Assembly: GCF_002874775.1 (NCBI RefSeq)
Contig: NZ_CP020991.1
Coordinates: 788,918-852,917, forward strand
From: Monoglobus pectinilyticus
GTDB taxonomy: Bacteria; Bacillota; Clostridia; Monoglobales; Monoglobaceae
Direction: 5' to 3'
Length of the DNA stretch: 64,000 nt
Part shown: piece by piece, positions 20,079 through 28,661 of the stretch
Layout: the number at the start of each line of letters is the position of its first letter
Numbering within the stretch: position 1 is the first letter of the stretch
Notes under the pieces: generated by a model
Seen by the model: only the letters and a program-made list of their open reading frames with translations
What the model was told of the DNA's origin: nothing
Database searches by the model: none
Position numbers and translations under genes: made by a program

Positions 20079-20588
20079 ATGAAAGTATTGTCTATTGTTA
20101 TGGGCATAATTTATTTAATCTTAGGTATTTTATGTTTTATAACTCCGGTTTTTACAGCAAATGTCTTTACATATATAATTGCTGCATCAATTTTGCTTGC
20201 GGGGATATGGATGATTGTTTCATATTTCGTAAGCCAGGGTGAAGACAGTTTTATAAAGAAAAGCGGATGGTCATTGGCTTTTGGTATATTAACAGTCATA
20301 TTGGCTTTAATACTCATGTTTAAGCCTGATTTCGCTAATGTTGTTATGGCGTCAATTTTCGGAGCATGGGTTATTATTGCAGGTATAGCCAGAATATTTG
20401 AGGCTTTCGCCTTAAAAGATATTGGAAGCTCCTGGGGTTTTGTTTTAGCACTGGGGATTCTAACGCTTATTCTTGGGATATTCTTAGTTTGTCATCCGCT
20501 TATAACATTTGTAGCTATAGGTATATTTATTGCTCTTTCACTGCTGTTTGAAGGTATAAACTTCATTATTATGGGATGTTCTTTATAA
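20079..20588 (+). CDS. HdeD/DUF308 family membrane protein
   Basis: Integral membrane protein of 169 residues with six hydrophobic segments arranged as three repeated helix pairs, the DUF308 pattern (GIIYLILGILCFITPV, GILTVILALILMFKP, GILTLILGIFLVCHPL). HdeD of E. coli is linked to acid resistance, but the function in Firmicutes is unknown. GGGAGGT precedes the start, a promoter lies at 19997-20025 and a strong hairpin follows at 20637. Confidence 0.85.
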   Translation: MKVLSIVMGIIYLILGILCFITPVFTANVFTYIIAASILLAGIWMIVSYFVSQGEDSFIKKSGWSLAFGILTVILALILMFKPDFANVVMASIFGAWVIIAGIARIFEAFALKDIGSSWGFVLALGILTLILGIFLVCHPLITFVAIGIFIALSLLFEGINFIIMGCSL

Positions 20589-20636
20589 ATTTCATATAGT
20601 CTGACAAAATTGAATAAATATATAATAACCATATTG

Positions 20637-20664
20637 ATAGAGCACGTGATAACACGTGCTCTAT
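20637..20664 (+). terminator. Perfect 12-bp hairpin terminator
   Basis: ATAGAGCACGTG (20637-20648) pairs exactly with 20653-20664 around the tetraloop ATAA. The following TTAATACTATTGTTCTT is only moderately T-rich. It separates the HdeD-like gene from the next membrane protein. Confidence 0.7.
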
Positions 20665-20703
20665 TAATACTATTGTTCTTAAACACGGAGGGAAGTTAAA
20701 ATC

Positions 20704-21630
20704 ATGAAATTCAATCTATTTGGAAATCAGGAATATAAGAAAAATAGATTTATGCTTGGTCTGTATATTATTCTGATACTTATTGTTATAAGTTCTATAA
20801 TTTTTCAAATAAAATATCAAAGATACGAAAATGTTTTCACTTGCGTGCTCACTCTAATATTATTTTTGATACCTAGATTTATCGATTACAGATTTAAAAT
20901 CGACTTGCCCAGAACCCTTGAGGTAATTATAGTCCTTTTTATTTTTGCAGCGGATTTTTTAGGGGAAGTAAACGGTTTTTATCAAAGGTTTCCCTGGTGG
21001 GACTCAATGCTTCACATGTCTAACGGATTCTTAATGGCAGGCGTAGGCTTCTCATTGATAGATATACTTAATCAAAGTCACCGCGTTCAGTTCCACCTAT
21101 CTCCTGCATTTGTTGTTATGGTCGCCTTTTGCTTTTCTATGACTATCGGAGTACTCTGGGAATTTTTTGAATTCTTTGCCGATCAAATCCTTAGAACAGA
21201 TATGCAGAAGGACGCTATAGTGAACAGTATTTCTTCTATAACAATGAATGATATTTCTATCAACAAATCAATCTTGGTTTCAGGAATTGACGATGTAATT
21301 TTAAAAGGCAATCATCTATTGATAGATGGAGCGCTTGCAAAAAACGGAATGATTGCCATGTCGGATTATGGAATTAACGGATACCTTGATATTGGCCTTA
21401 TTGATACGATGAAGGATATGATGATAAACTTTTTAGGCGCTGTAATATTCTCAATAATAGGCTATTTATATCTAATCGGCAGAGCCAAAGGGAAGTTTAT
21501 AGAATGTATAGTTCCTAAATTTACCGAACTATCAAAAAATAACTCAAATGGAAAATCACTTACTAATATAAAGAAAACCGGCGGTTCAATTCTAAAAATA
21601 AATAAAGACAGAAAAAATGATGATGAATAA
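20704..21630 (+). CDS. Multi-pass membrane protein, DUF2238/YjdF-like
   Basis: A 308-residue membrane protein with about six hydrophobic helices. PWWDSMLHMSNGFLMAGVGF and GVLWEFFEFFADQ resemble the acidic/His membrane motifs of the DUF2238 (YjdF) family. A soluble insert of about 80 residues (about 180-260) precedes the last helix, and the C-terminal 40 residues are basic and cytoplasmic. The ribosome site GGAGGGA is in the leader. Function unknown; the family assignment is by motif resemblance only. Confidence 0.6.
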   Translation: MKFNLFGNQEYKKNRFMLGLYIILILIVISSIIFQIKYQRYENVFTCVLTLILFLIPRFIDYRFKIDLPRTLEVIIVLFIFAADFLGEVNGFYQRFPWWDSMLHMSNGFLMAGVGFSLIDILNQSHRVQFHLSPAFVVMVAFCFSMTIGVLWEFFEFFADQILRTDMQKDAIVNSISSITMNDISINKSILVSGIDDVILKGNHLLIDGALAKNGMIAMSDYGINGYLDIGLIDTMKDMMINFLGAVIFSIIGYLYLIGRAKGKFIECIVPKFTELSKNNSNGKSLTNIKKTGGSILKINKDRKNDDE

Positions 21631-21648
21631 TTTATGCACATATTATTA

Positions 21649-21677
21649 TTGACGGTTTTTCTGTTTTAGTGTATAAT
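21649..21677 (+). promoter_or_regulatory. Sigma-A promoter of citrate synthase
   Basis: TTGACG (21649-21654) and TATAAT (21672-21677) with a 17-base spacer, 34 bases before the start codon. Confidence 0.85.
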
Positions 21678-21711
21678 GTTTTAAATACACTAACGGAAAG
21701 GCGGTAGATTT

Positions 21712-23169
21712 ATGGATAACAATATTAATGGTTTTGACTATGAAAATATTGATAAATATATTGAGCTTATAAGAAGCCAAAATTCCAGATGGAACATGAT
21801 TCCTTCACATTATTATACCAAATACAATGTTAAGCGCGGTCTTAGAAATGCGGACGGAACCGGAGTTCTTGCCGGGCTTACATCAATCGGCGAAGTTCAT
21901 GGTTATGTTATTGACGAAGGCACTAAGTCACCAATAGAAGGTAAACTCAGATACAGAGGTATTGACGTTGAAGATATAGTTGCAAACTGCAGAGCTGAAA
22001 AAAGATTTGGTTTTGAAGAAGTGGCTTTTCTGCTTATGTTTGGCTTCCTGCCAAGCCAGTCTTTGCTTGACCAGTTTAAAAGGTCTCTATCAAGTTACAG
22101 AGTTCTTCCGCCTGAATTCACAGAAGATATGATTCTGAAGGCTCCGAGTAAAAACATCATGAATAAATTGGCAAGAAGCGTGCTGGCTCTCTATTCTTAT
22201 GATGATAATCCGGACGAAATCTCTATACCTAATCTGCTCAGGCAAAGTTTTTCACTTATCGCTCGTTTCCCTGTGCTTATTGCTAATTCATACGCGTCAA
22301 AACGCCACTATTTTGATAATCAAAGTCTGATTCTGCACAACCCTGTGCCTGAATATTCAACAGCTCAAAACTTCCTTCATCTCATTAGGGCAGATAATAA
22401 GTTCACTGAGCTTGAGGCTGAGATTCTAGATTTGGCATTAATGCTGCAAGCCGAGCACGGAGGCGGAAATAACTCAGCTTTCACTGTGCATGTGCTTTCA
22501 TCAACCGGAACGGATACATACTCGGCTATTTCCGCTGCTGTCGGTTCACTGAAAGGACCAAAGCACGGCGGAGCAAATGACAAAATGATGTCCCAAATGA
22601 ATGAAATTAAAGCCAATGTTAGGAATTGGGAAGATAAAGATGAAATATATGAATACTTAAAAAAGATTCTGCGCAAAGAAGCCGGGGACGGAAACGGACT
22701 TATATACGGTATTGGTCATGCGGTTTACACTATTTCAGACCCAAGAGCCATAATACTAAAAGAAAGAGCCGGATATTTAGCAGAACAAACCGGTCACTCT
22801 GATGAATTTGCTCTTTATTCTGCAATTGAAGAACTTGCACCGATCGCTTTTAGAGAAATAAAGGGAATTGATAAACCTATGTGTGCAAATATAGATTTTT
22901 ATTCCGGTTTCGTTTATCAAATGCTTGGTATACCTCAAGAACTGTTTACACCTATATTTGCAATGGCAAGAATAGTAGGCTGGTGCGCTCATAGAATTGA
23001 AGAAGTAACCACCAGCAACAAAATTATTCGCCCCGCCTACAAAAGTGCGGTTAAACGTCTTGAATATACGCCGATAGATGAAAGGAAAACACCTACTAAA
23101 GCCGATATAGAAAAGAACACTATTAAAGACCAAACCGCGCCGTCAATCGATTCGGAAACCGGAGACTAA
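21712..23169 (+). CDS. Citrate synthase
   Basis: Condenses acetyl-CoA and oxaloacetate to citrate; 2-methylcitrate synthase activity cannot be excluded. Catalytic residues are visible: His in LQAEHGGGNNSAFT, His in YGIGHAVYTISDPRA and Asp in CANIDFYSGFVYQMLG. At 485 residues it is longer than the 370-residue type, as in a Clostridia subgroup with an N-terminal extension and a long C-terminal tail after IEEVTTSNKIIRP. It has its own promoter and terminator, so it is monocistronic; no other TCA-cycle gene is nearby. In anaerobes it usually feeds 2-oxoglutarate and glutamate synthesis. Confidence 0.94.
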   Translation: MDNNINGFDYENIDKYIELIRSQNSRWNMIPSHYYTKYNVKRGLRNADGTGVLAGLTSIGEVHGYVIDEGTKSPIEGKLRYRGIDVEDIVANCRAEKRFGFEEVAFLLMFGFLPSQSLLDQFKRSLSSYRVLPPEFTEDMILKAPSKNIMNKLARSVLALYSYDDNPDEISIPNLLRQSFSLIARFPVLIANSYASKRHYFDNQSLILHNPVPEYSTAQNFLHLIRADNKFTELEAEILDLALMLQAEHGGGNNSAFTVHVLSSTGTDTYSAISAAVGSLKGPKHGGANDKMMSQMNEIKANVRNWEDKDEIYEYLKKILRKEAGDGNGLIYGIGHAVYTISDPRAIILKERAGYLAEQTGHSDEFALYSAIEELAPIAFREIKGIDKPMCANIDFYSGFVYQMLGIPQELFTPIFAMARIVGWCAHRIEEVTTSNKIIRPAYKSAVKRLEYTPIDERKTPTKADIEKNTIKDQTAPSIDSETGD

Positions 23170-23194
23170 TTTTATAATTGACTTTTGTTGTCTT

Positions 23195-23228
23195 AAGCCC
23201 GTCATACGTAAAGTGACGGGCTTTTATT
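23195..23228 (+). terminator. Rho-independent terminator of citrate synthase
   Basis: AAGCCCGTCA (23195-23204) pairs exactly with TGACGGGCTT (23214-23223), followed by a T-rich tail TTATTTT. Confidence 0.9.
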
Positions 23229-23301
23229 TTATAATAATATAATAATTCACAGGCGTACATTCTTATCTTTATATGCTAATCAAAAAATTTTTTAACAAAA
23301 A

Positions 23302-23329
23302 TGAACCTTTTTAATTTCAAATGTATCTA
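23302..23329 (+). promoter_or_regulatory. Putative ECF-type autoregulatory promoter
   Basis: TGAACCTTTTT (-35 like, from 23302) and GTATCTAA (-10 like, 23323-23330) with about 15 bases between the cores. The AAC-type -35 and the CTA-containing -10 are hallmarks of ECF sigma promoters. It lies about 65 bases ahead of the sigma gene. A 14-bp palindrome CAACAGCGCTGTTG (23348-23361) is in the leader between the promoter and the start codon. Confidence 0.55.
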
Positions 23330-23390
23330 ATTAGTGTAAAGCAAAAACAACAGCGCTGTTGAACTGCTTTGGAAAGGCAGAAAGTATAAC

Positions 23391-23864
23391 ATGGATAATT
23401 ACACATTTACGCAAAAGGTTTTAGACGCTGAACAAACCTTATATAACATAGCAAAGTCTATTCTTATAATAGACACCGACTGCGAGGATGCGGTTCAAAA
23501 CGCAATTCTAAACGCGTATACAAAGCTATCCTCTCTAAAGAACGAAGAGTATTTTAAAACATGGCTGGTCCGCATACTCATCAACGAATGCTATAAGCTA
23601 AAAAAGCGAAACTCCAAATTTGTCCCGTATGAAGAACAAATAACAGCTGATATTCAAACGCTCGACAATTCTGAGGTGAGAGAATTATATCAGGCTATAA
23701 TGGAACTTAAACCTAAAATACGTGTTGCAGTTGTTTTATTTTACATAGAAGGATATTCAGTAAATGAGATTAAGGATATTTTAAAAATTCCTGCCGGCAC
23801 TGTAAAAAGCCGATTGGCAAAAGGCCGAAAAGCTCTAAAATCAAATTTGTCGTGTTTTGATTAA
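23391..23864 (+). CDS. ECF sigma factor (RNA polymerase sigma-70 family)
   Basis: Alternative sigma factor of 157 residues. Region 2 covers about residues 5-80 (DCEDAVQNAILNAYTKLSSL and YFKTWLVRILINECYKLKK) and region 4 about 100-155 (LKPKIRVAVVLFYIEGYSVNEI, IPAGTVKSRLAKGRKAL). Region 4 has the usual helix-turn-helix for -35 recognition. The next gene, two codons downstream, encodes a one-helix membrane protein that is the likely anti-sigma factor, so activity is probably governed at the membrane. Confidence 0.92.
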   Translation: MDNYTFTQKVLDAEQTLYNIAKSILIIDTDCEDAVQNAILNAYTKLSSLKNEEYFKTWLVRILINECYKLKKRNSKFVPYEEQITADIQTLDNSEVRELYQAIMELKPKIRVAVVLFYIEGYSVNEIKDILKIPAGTVKSRLAKGRKALKSNLSCFD

Positions 23865-23884
23865 CCATGAAAAGGAGAAAAATA

Positions 23885-24655
23885 ATGAATATAGATAATA
23901 ATAAAATTAAAAATTCCTTTCCAAAATCTACAAGCAAATTCCATTCAAAAATTCAGCTTACATTAGATGAGCTGCCTGAAAAAAAGGAGATTTATATTAT
24001 GAATAGAAGAAAAACATTTAAAAGAGGATTGGCAATCTGCGCTGCCGCTGTTTTGTTAATAGGAACCACTGCATTTGCAGCAGGCAAGCTGGTCCCGATG
24101 ATATATTCAAGTTCATCATCTATACCTGATTATTACTCTATTCCAACTGAACAAGAACTGGATAAAAAGCTGGGATACAGCGCTAATATTATTGAAAACT
24201 TTAACAATGGATTTGAATTTACAGGCGGAAATATAGTTGACAACAAGAGTAAGGATGAAAACGGTGATATTACCGAAGAGTTTAAAAGCTTCAGCGCTAA
24301 ATATAAAAATGGTGACAAACGAATTACGCTAAGTATTGATAAGTCGGATAACTTTGAGGTTGGTGAAGGCACCCATACTATTCTTGCCGACAAATATCAG
24401 AATATAGATATTTACTATACAAACTATATAAATAAAATCGTACCTCCTGATTATAAACTTACTGAGCAGGATAAGATAGACGAAGAAAACGGCAGTTTAG
24501 TTTTCAGTTATGGTTCTGATGATATTGAAACTCAAGAACTTCAAAGCGTCTCATGGGTTCAGGAAGGAATAACTTACAACATTATGGGATTTGAAACCGG
24601 TATGAGCCAGGAAGACTTTGTAAACATGGCTAAAGAAGTTATAGACTATAAATAA
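23885..24655 (+). CDS. Membrane-anchored anti-sigma factor with C-terminal DUF4367-like domain
   Basis: Likely inhibitor of the ECF sigma factor encoded just upstream. It has a cytoplasmic N-terminal segment (about residues 1-47), one membrane helix GLAICAAAVLLIGTTAFAAG at about 50-70, and an outside domain whose end, YNIMGFETGMSQEDFVNMAK, matches the DUF4367 pattern. The start at 23885 is fixed by AAAAGGAG upstream; the ATG at 23867 has that ribosome site inside it. The outside domain presumably senses an envelope signal, not identifiable here. Confidence 0.82.
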   Translation: MNIDNNKIKNSFPKSTSKFHSKIQLTLDELPEKKEIYIMNRRKTFKRGLAICAAAVLLIGTTAFAAGKLVPMIYSSSSSIPDYYSIPTEQELDKKLGYSANIIENFNNGFEFTGGNIVDNKSKDENGDITEEFKSFSAKYKNGDKRITLSIDKSDNFEVGEGTHTILADKYQNIDIYYTNYINKIVPPDYKLTEQDKIDEENGSLVFSYGSDDIETQELQSVSWVQEGITYNIMGFETGMSQEDFVNMAKEVIDYK

Positions 24656-24678
24656 TAGAACAGCAGATGGTAACAGAC

Positions 24679-24759
24679 TGGAGCCGTCGGATATTTTAAG
24701 TTACTTTGATTAACACAATAACGTTAAATCAATATCTTAAAAAATATCTGACGGCTCCA
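24679..24759. repeat. 81-bp imperfect palindrome between convergent genes, likely bidirectional terminator
   Basis: TGGAGCCGTC (24679-24688) pairs with GACGGCTCCA (24750-24759) and pairing continues with small bulges through GATATTTT / AAAAATATC, TTTAAG / CTTAAA and TTGATTAAC / GTTAAATCAA to a short loop near 24719. Almost the whole element is self-complementary. Position suggests a two-way terminator, but the length is more like a fold-back element. Confidence 0.6.
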
Positions 24760-24780
24760 AATTCTTTATTAAATCTTAAG

Positions 24781-25347
24781 TTATTTAAATCTATTTTTCC
24801 ATTCTTCCTTTGTCATTCTGTTTACATATTCTGTTTTTATTTCTTTTGTAATAGGCCAAAATTTATCTTTTTCAACATGATGAAATTTAAATCCACACTT
24901 TTCCTGAACCTTTTTAGACTTGTTATTGCCTTCAAAATACCCGCACCATATAGTTTTAAGGTTTAAGTCCTCAAAAGCGTGACGAAGCAAAGCGTCAACA
25001 GCCTCGCCTACTAATCCTCTGCCCCAATAAGGAACCGCTATCCAAAATCCGAGTTCTCCCTCATCAGAACCAATATCCAAATAACTCTTATCCCCTATCA
25101 TCAAATCTATACCGCCAACCGGTTTATCCTCATCTTTTAAGATAATTGCATATGTTTCATCATTTGATAAAACACCTCGAATAGCATTCAGACTATATTC
25201 AACACTGGTATGTGCATACCAGCCGGCCTCAGGACCAACTCTAGGGTCTTTTGCATACTCATAAAGGTTTTCAGCGTCTTCATCTTTCCATGGACGCAAT
25301 ACTAGTCTTTCCGTCTTTAGTGGCATTTTCATAACCTGCCTTTTCAT
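24781..25347 (-). CDS. GNAT acetyltransferase (RimJ/RimL type), copy 1
   Basis: N-acetyltransferase of 188 residues of the RimJ/RimL (Acetyltransf_3) class: TERLVLRPWKDEDAENLYEY at the N-terminus, GELGFWIAVPYWGRGLVGEA as the acetyl-CoA binding segment, and LNLKTIWCGYFEGNNKSKKV then EKCGFKFHH. The acceptor is unknown. Start uncertain: in-frame ATG codons at 25347, 25332 and 25326 all have weak ribosome sites. It lies 15 bases behind copy 2 (25363-25905), to which it is closely similar throughout, so the pair is a tandem duplication. Confidence 0.85.
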   Translation of the reverse strand: MKRQVMKMPLKTERLVLRPWKDEDAENLYEYAKDPRVGPEAGWYAHTSVEYSLNAIRGVLSNDETYAIILKDEDKPVGGIDLMIGDKSYLDIGSDEGELGFWIAVPYWGRGLVGEAVDALLRHAFEDLNLKTIWCGYFEGNNKSKKVQEKCGFKFHHVEKDKFWPITKEIKTEYVNRMTKEEWKNRFK

Positions 25348-25362
25348 GTTTAATTTTAAAAC

Positions 25363-25905
25363 CTATTTTTTAGTATTTTCCCATTCTTCTTTGGTTATCC
25401 TTGAAATATGCTCAGTTCTGGTATCATTCATCAAAACCCATACCTTATCATTTTCGGTATGATGATAAGTAAAACCACATTTTTCCTGAACTCTGCGCGA
25501 TTTGTCATTTCCATCAAAATATCCGCACCATATTGTTTTAAGATTCAAATCTTCAAATCCACGGCGCAGCAATTCCCTGACTGCTTCCGGAATAAGACCC
25601 ATACCCCAATACGGAACCCCTATCCAATATCCAATCTCGCCCTCATCATCCTCAATATCAAAATTGCTTTTTTCACCTATCATTAATCCAATAGATCCAA
25701 CCGGCTCATTTGTCTCTTTTAAAACAACCGCATAAGTTTCAGGGGCTGATAAAACTCCCTTTATAACCCCCGCACTGTCCTCAATACTGGTATGCACCGG
25801 CCAACCTGCAATAGGACCAACTTTCGGATCGCTCGCATATTTATATAAAGATTCAGCGTCTTCATCTTTCCATGGACGCAGTATTAGTCTCTCCGTCTCA
25901 ATCAT
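25363..25905 (-). CDS. GNAT acetyltransferase (RimJ/RimL type), copy 2
   Basis: 180-residue paralogue of the downstream gene, sharing TERLILRPWKDEDAESLYKY, GEIGYWIGVPYWGMGLIPEA and LNLKTIWCGYFDGNDKSRRV. Differences concentrate in the N-terminal third and the C-terminus. Its ATG overlaps the stop of the c-di-GMP protein by four bases (ATGA), so it is translationally coupled to that gene. Acceptor unknown. Confidence 0.86.
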   Translation of the reverse strand: MIETERLILRPWKDEDAESLYKYASDPKVGPIAGWPVHTSIEDSAGVIKGVLSAPETYAVVLKETNEPVGSIGLMIGEKSNFDIEDDEGEIGYWIGVPYWGMGLIPEAVRELLRRGFEDLNLKTIWCGYFDGNDKSRRVQEKCGFTYHHTENDKVWVLMNDTRTEHISRITKEEWENTKK

Positions 25906-27944
25906 TGCTTATCACCGTCATTTCTCCAATTTTTTATAAAACTTATAAACTCTTCTGCCGGCAATGGTTTTGAAAATACAAATCCCTGAATCAAATCACA
26001 GCCGATTTCTTTTAAATATTCAACCTGTTCAGTATTTTCAACGCCCTCAGACACAGTTTTCATATCAAGAGCCTTTGCCATTTCTATAATACTTTTCCAC
26101 AACTTTTTATCCCGCAGACTATTGTTACTTTCCCGAAAAAACAACATATCTAACTTTAAAGTATCTATCGGTATATTTTTCAGAACATTCAGCGAAGACT
26201 GTCCGGCGCCGAAATCATCCAGCGAACACGAAAATCCGGCTTTATGAAGCTGAGATACAGAACTAATAAAAAGCTTATAATCTTCAAACACAAAACTTTC
26301 TGTAAACTCTAATTCAATACCTCCGTCAGGAATATTATATCTTTCTTTCGTCCCGGTATAAAATTCAACAAAGTCGGGCTGCCACAGCCCTTTTCTTGAT
26401 ACATTTACCGAAATTGGCCCGGGCACATCGCCGCTTTCCAAACATCTTTTGTAAAACCGACATGCTTCCTCCAGCATAAAACGGTCTATACTAACAATAA
26501 AACCGTTTCTTTCAAACAAAGATATGAATTCCGATGGAGGGATTATACCTTTATTGGGGTCTTTCCACCTTACAAGAGCCTCAGCACCCGCGACTTTATA
26601 TGTCCTGCAATCTATTTTGGGCTGTAGATACATTTTAAACTCGCCGTTATCAAGAGCGGTTTCCATACGGGATTCCATTTCAATTTCTCTTAAATGTTCT
26701 TCCCTCATCTTATCATTATAATATACCATTCGGCTTTCACCGGAATTTTTTATCGCTTTTACCGCAACATTTGCTCTGTTAAGCATGTCCCTTAGTGATA
26801 TATTGTCATTTTGATTTATCAAATATATCCCCATATACATCTCAATTTTAAATTTATATTTTTGAATATCCGGATATGTACACAAACGTTTTTTAGCTGT
26901 CTCAAAAAAACCTTTTAACTCATCTTTAACTTTATACTTTCTTATGGAAACCAAATTGTCAACATTGAATCTTGCAAATACTTCTCCGTCTCTAATTGTT
27001 TTATTAATCCCGTCTGCCCAATATTTTAACAGCTTATCGCCGACATCATAACCGAAAATTTCATTCACATATTTAAAATTTTTTATATCCGCATATAAAA
27101 TAGCATAATTTTCTTCACTATTTTTCCTAATAGCCTCTTCGGCGTCTATCATAAACTTTTGTTCATTTCTATAACCTGTCAGCGAATCAACAAACGCCAG
27201 CTTTTCCAATTCCCTTCTGCTGCGCTCTCCCATTCTTCTAATGCGTATCAGCAGAAATAAAAACAGTAAAGCAGATCCTAAAATTATCCCTACTATTCCA
27301 ATAATCATATTAGAGTAGTATCTGCTGATGTCTGCTGACGGAACAACACAAAACACAAACCAATCATTAACACCTATAGGCGTGTATGCTGCCCAGCGCT
27401 TTTCTCCATTGTAATAATATTCAATATTTCCGGCTTGTCCATTTCTTAAATCTGATTTTAACTTTTCTTTTGAACTATCATCATAATTATAAGGAGTTAT
27501 GATATCAGGTGAATTTTGATCCACAGTTGGACGTTTTGACCTTATAACATAATTCCCCTGACTATCTACTATATGCGCAAATCCATTTCCCGCATAAACT
27601 GAGTTATTCAATATATTATGAAGCGATTCGGCAGCACGAACAGCGCAAAGGGCGCTTATCACCCTGCCTCCGCGAATTATGGGAACAGCATAGAAATTCA
27701 CGTATAAATCGCCTATTTCAGCCTTCTGAGTATTAGTTATAACTCTTTCTCCTGCATAGACTTTCTCTACAAATCCTTTGTCTGAAATATCTATATCTTT
27801 ATATTGGGTTCCATCAATATCCACTCCCATAGTTATACCATTTTTATCAACAAATCCCATACGTATAAAAGCATTATCATCATTTATAGTTTTAAGTACA
27901 GGCAAAATAGTATCATAATTAATCTCTTCAAGTCCGCCAATCAT
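25902..27944 (-). CDS. Cache / GGDEF-like / EAL membrane c-di-GMP phosphodiesterase (main frame)
   Basis: Sensor-type phosphodiesterase. The visible frame starts inside a Cache-type extracellular domain (ALCAVRAAESLHNIL, GFAHIVDSQGNYVIRSKRP, about residues 1-205), then a membrane helix SNMIIGIVGIILGSALLFLF at about 208-228, a GGDEF-like domain with the signature degenerated to ARFNVDNLVSI, and an EAL domain that keeps EALVRWKDP, ISVNVSRKGL, LEFTESF, SLDDFGAGQSS, LKLD and SEGVEN, so hydrolysis of c-di-GMP is plausible. The first membrane helix and start codon are in another frame upstream (next entry), separated by a one-base shift in an A6 tract. As it stands, the ATG at 27944 has no ribosome site. 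Confidence 0.82.
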   Translation of the reverse strand: MIGGLEEINYDTILPVLKTINDDNAFIRMGFVDKNGITMGVDIDGTQYKDIDISDKGFVEKVYAGERVITNTQKAEIGDLYVNFYAVPIIRGGRVISALCAVRAAESLHNILNNSVYAGNGFAHIVDSQGNYVIRSKRPTVDQNSPDIITPYNYDDSSKEKLKSDLRNGQAGNIEYYYNGEKRWAAYTPIGVNDWFVFCVVPSADISRYYSNMIIGIVGIILGSALLFLFLLIRIRRMGERSRRELEKLAFVDSLTGYRNEQKFMIDAEEAIRKNSEENYAILYADIKNFKYVNEIFGYDVGDKLLKYWADGINKTIRDGEVFARFNVDNLVSIRKYKVKDELKGFFETAKKRLCTYPDIQKYKFKIEMYMGIYLINQNDNISLRDMLNRANVAVKAIKNSGESRMVYYNDKMREEHLREIEMESRMETALDNGEFKMYLQPKIDCRTYKVAGAEALVRWKDPNKGIIPPSEFISLFERNGFIVSIDRFMLEEACRFYKRCLESGDVPGPISVNVSRKGLWQPDFVEFYTGTKERYNIPDGGIELEFTESFVFEDYKLFISSVSQLHKAGFSCSLDDFGAGQSSLNVLKNIPIDTLKLDMLFFRESNNSLRDKKLWKSIIEMAKALDMKTVSEGVENTEQVEYLKEIGCDLIQGFVFSKPLPAEEFISFIKNWRNDGDKQ

Positions 27945-28143
27945 TTTAGCGACGCCGTCTAAGGTTTGAAAGTCATCCTCTATCTGCTTATTAACGGTTG
28001 TCTTGCTGTTTTCCGCAATTTCTTTAATATATTTTTTGGCTTTCTAACTCATTCTGAATTTTACAATAGTTCAAAAATAATATACATAAACCTATAAATA
28101 TAACACAAAATACGGCCGCAACAACTGTCAGCCGATCTTTCAT
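27945..28143 (-). pseudogene. Frame-shifted 5' end of the Cache-GGDEF-EAL gene
   Basis: From the ATG at 28143 a frame encodes MKDRLTVVAAVFCVIFIGLC, a membrane helix, and then KIQNELESQK before hitting TAA. One base later, the other frame continues YIKEIAENSKTTVNKQIEDD and runs open into the main frame at 27944. Removing one A from the six-base A tract at 28032-28037 (T on the plus strand) joins the two into a standard helix-Cache-helix-GGDEF-EAL protein. The 5' frame also stays open to a GTG at 28191. Either a decayed gene, a phase-variable tract, or a base-calling error. Confidence 0.72.
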
Positions 28144-28218
28144 AATATTATTTTTTTTATTTTTATTATTGCTGTAAAACGATTTAAACACACCAACCTA
28201 CCCCATTAAAAACCGTTC

Positions 28219-28593
28219 TTATGACCATCTGTTTGGAAGCAAATAATCAAGAGTAACAATTTTATCTTTCAACATTACTTCACAGTTTATATTTTCGTTA
28301 TTTATTTGATATATAAATTCACGGCATCGGCCGCAAGGCGGAATTATATCATCCCATGCGCTCACAGCAACCATTTTTATAATTCTGCTTTCGCCGGCAG
28401 TAATCATAGCCGCTATTGCTGCATGTTCCGCACAAAACCCCATAGAGCACGGAGCGTCAATACAAACGCCTTTATAAACATTTCCTTTATCCGTTAAGAT
28501 AGCTGCCGCAACAGAACCAGCCGATGTATAATCGGACAATTTTCTTTCATTCACAGTTTCAGCGGCTATCTTATATAATTCATCAAAGTTCAT
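28219..28593 (-). CDS. cdd: Cytidine deaminase
   Basis: Zinc enzyme of pyrimidine salvage converting cytidine to uridine. The zinc and catalytic motifs are [11 protein letters not shown] (Cys/Glu) near residue 52-62 and [15 protein letters not shown] near 84-98. The 124 residues fit homotetrameric Cdd. A blasticidin-S-deaminase-like specificity cannot be excluded because the family is broad. GGAG lies about 10 bases before the start. A hairpin separates it from putP upstream in the transcription direction. Confidence 0.87.
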   Translation of the reverse strand: MNFDELYKIAAETVNERKLSDYTSAGSVAAAILTDKGNVYKGVCIDAPCSMGFCAEHAAIAAMITAGESRIIKMVAVSAWDDIIPPCGRCREFIYQINNENINCEVMLKDKIVTLDYLLPNRWS

Positions 28594-28619
28594 AATTATC
28601 TAACTCCATCATTTTTATA

Positions 28620-28655
28620 AAGCCGCAGCGCTGTATAAAAAGCAAACTGCGGCTT
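28620..28655 (-). terminator. Terminator downstream of putP
   Basis: AAGCCGCAG (28620-28628) pairs exactly with CTGCGGCTT (28647-28655). On the minus strand it is followed by TATAAAAATG, so it lacks a strong T-run. Confidence 0.65.
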
Positions 28656-28661
28656 ATCAGT

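Noticed and set aside
27945-28143. Programmed ribosomal frameshifting in the Cache-GGDEF-EAL gene
   Set aside because: The A6 tract is followed directly by a stop in the zero frame, but no stimulatory stem or upstream Shine-Dalgarno-like element was seen; a mutation or phase variation is simpler.
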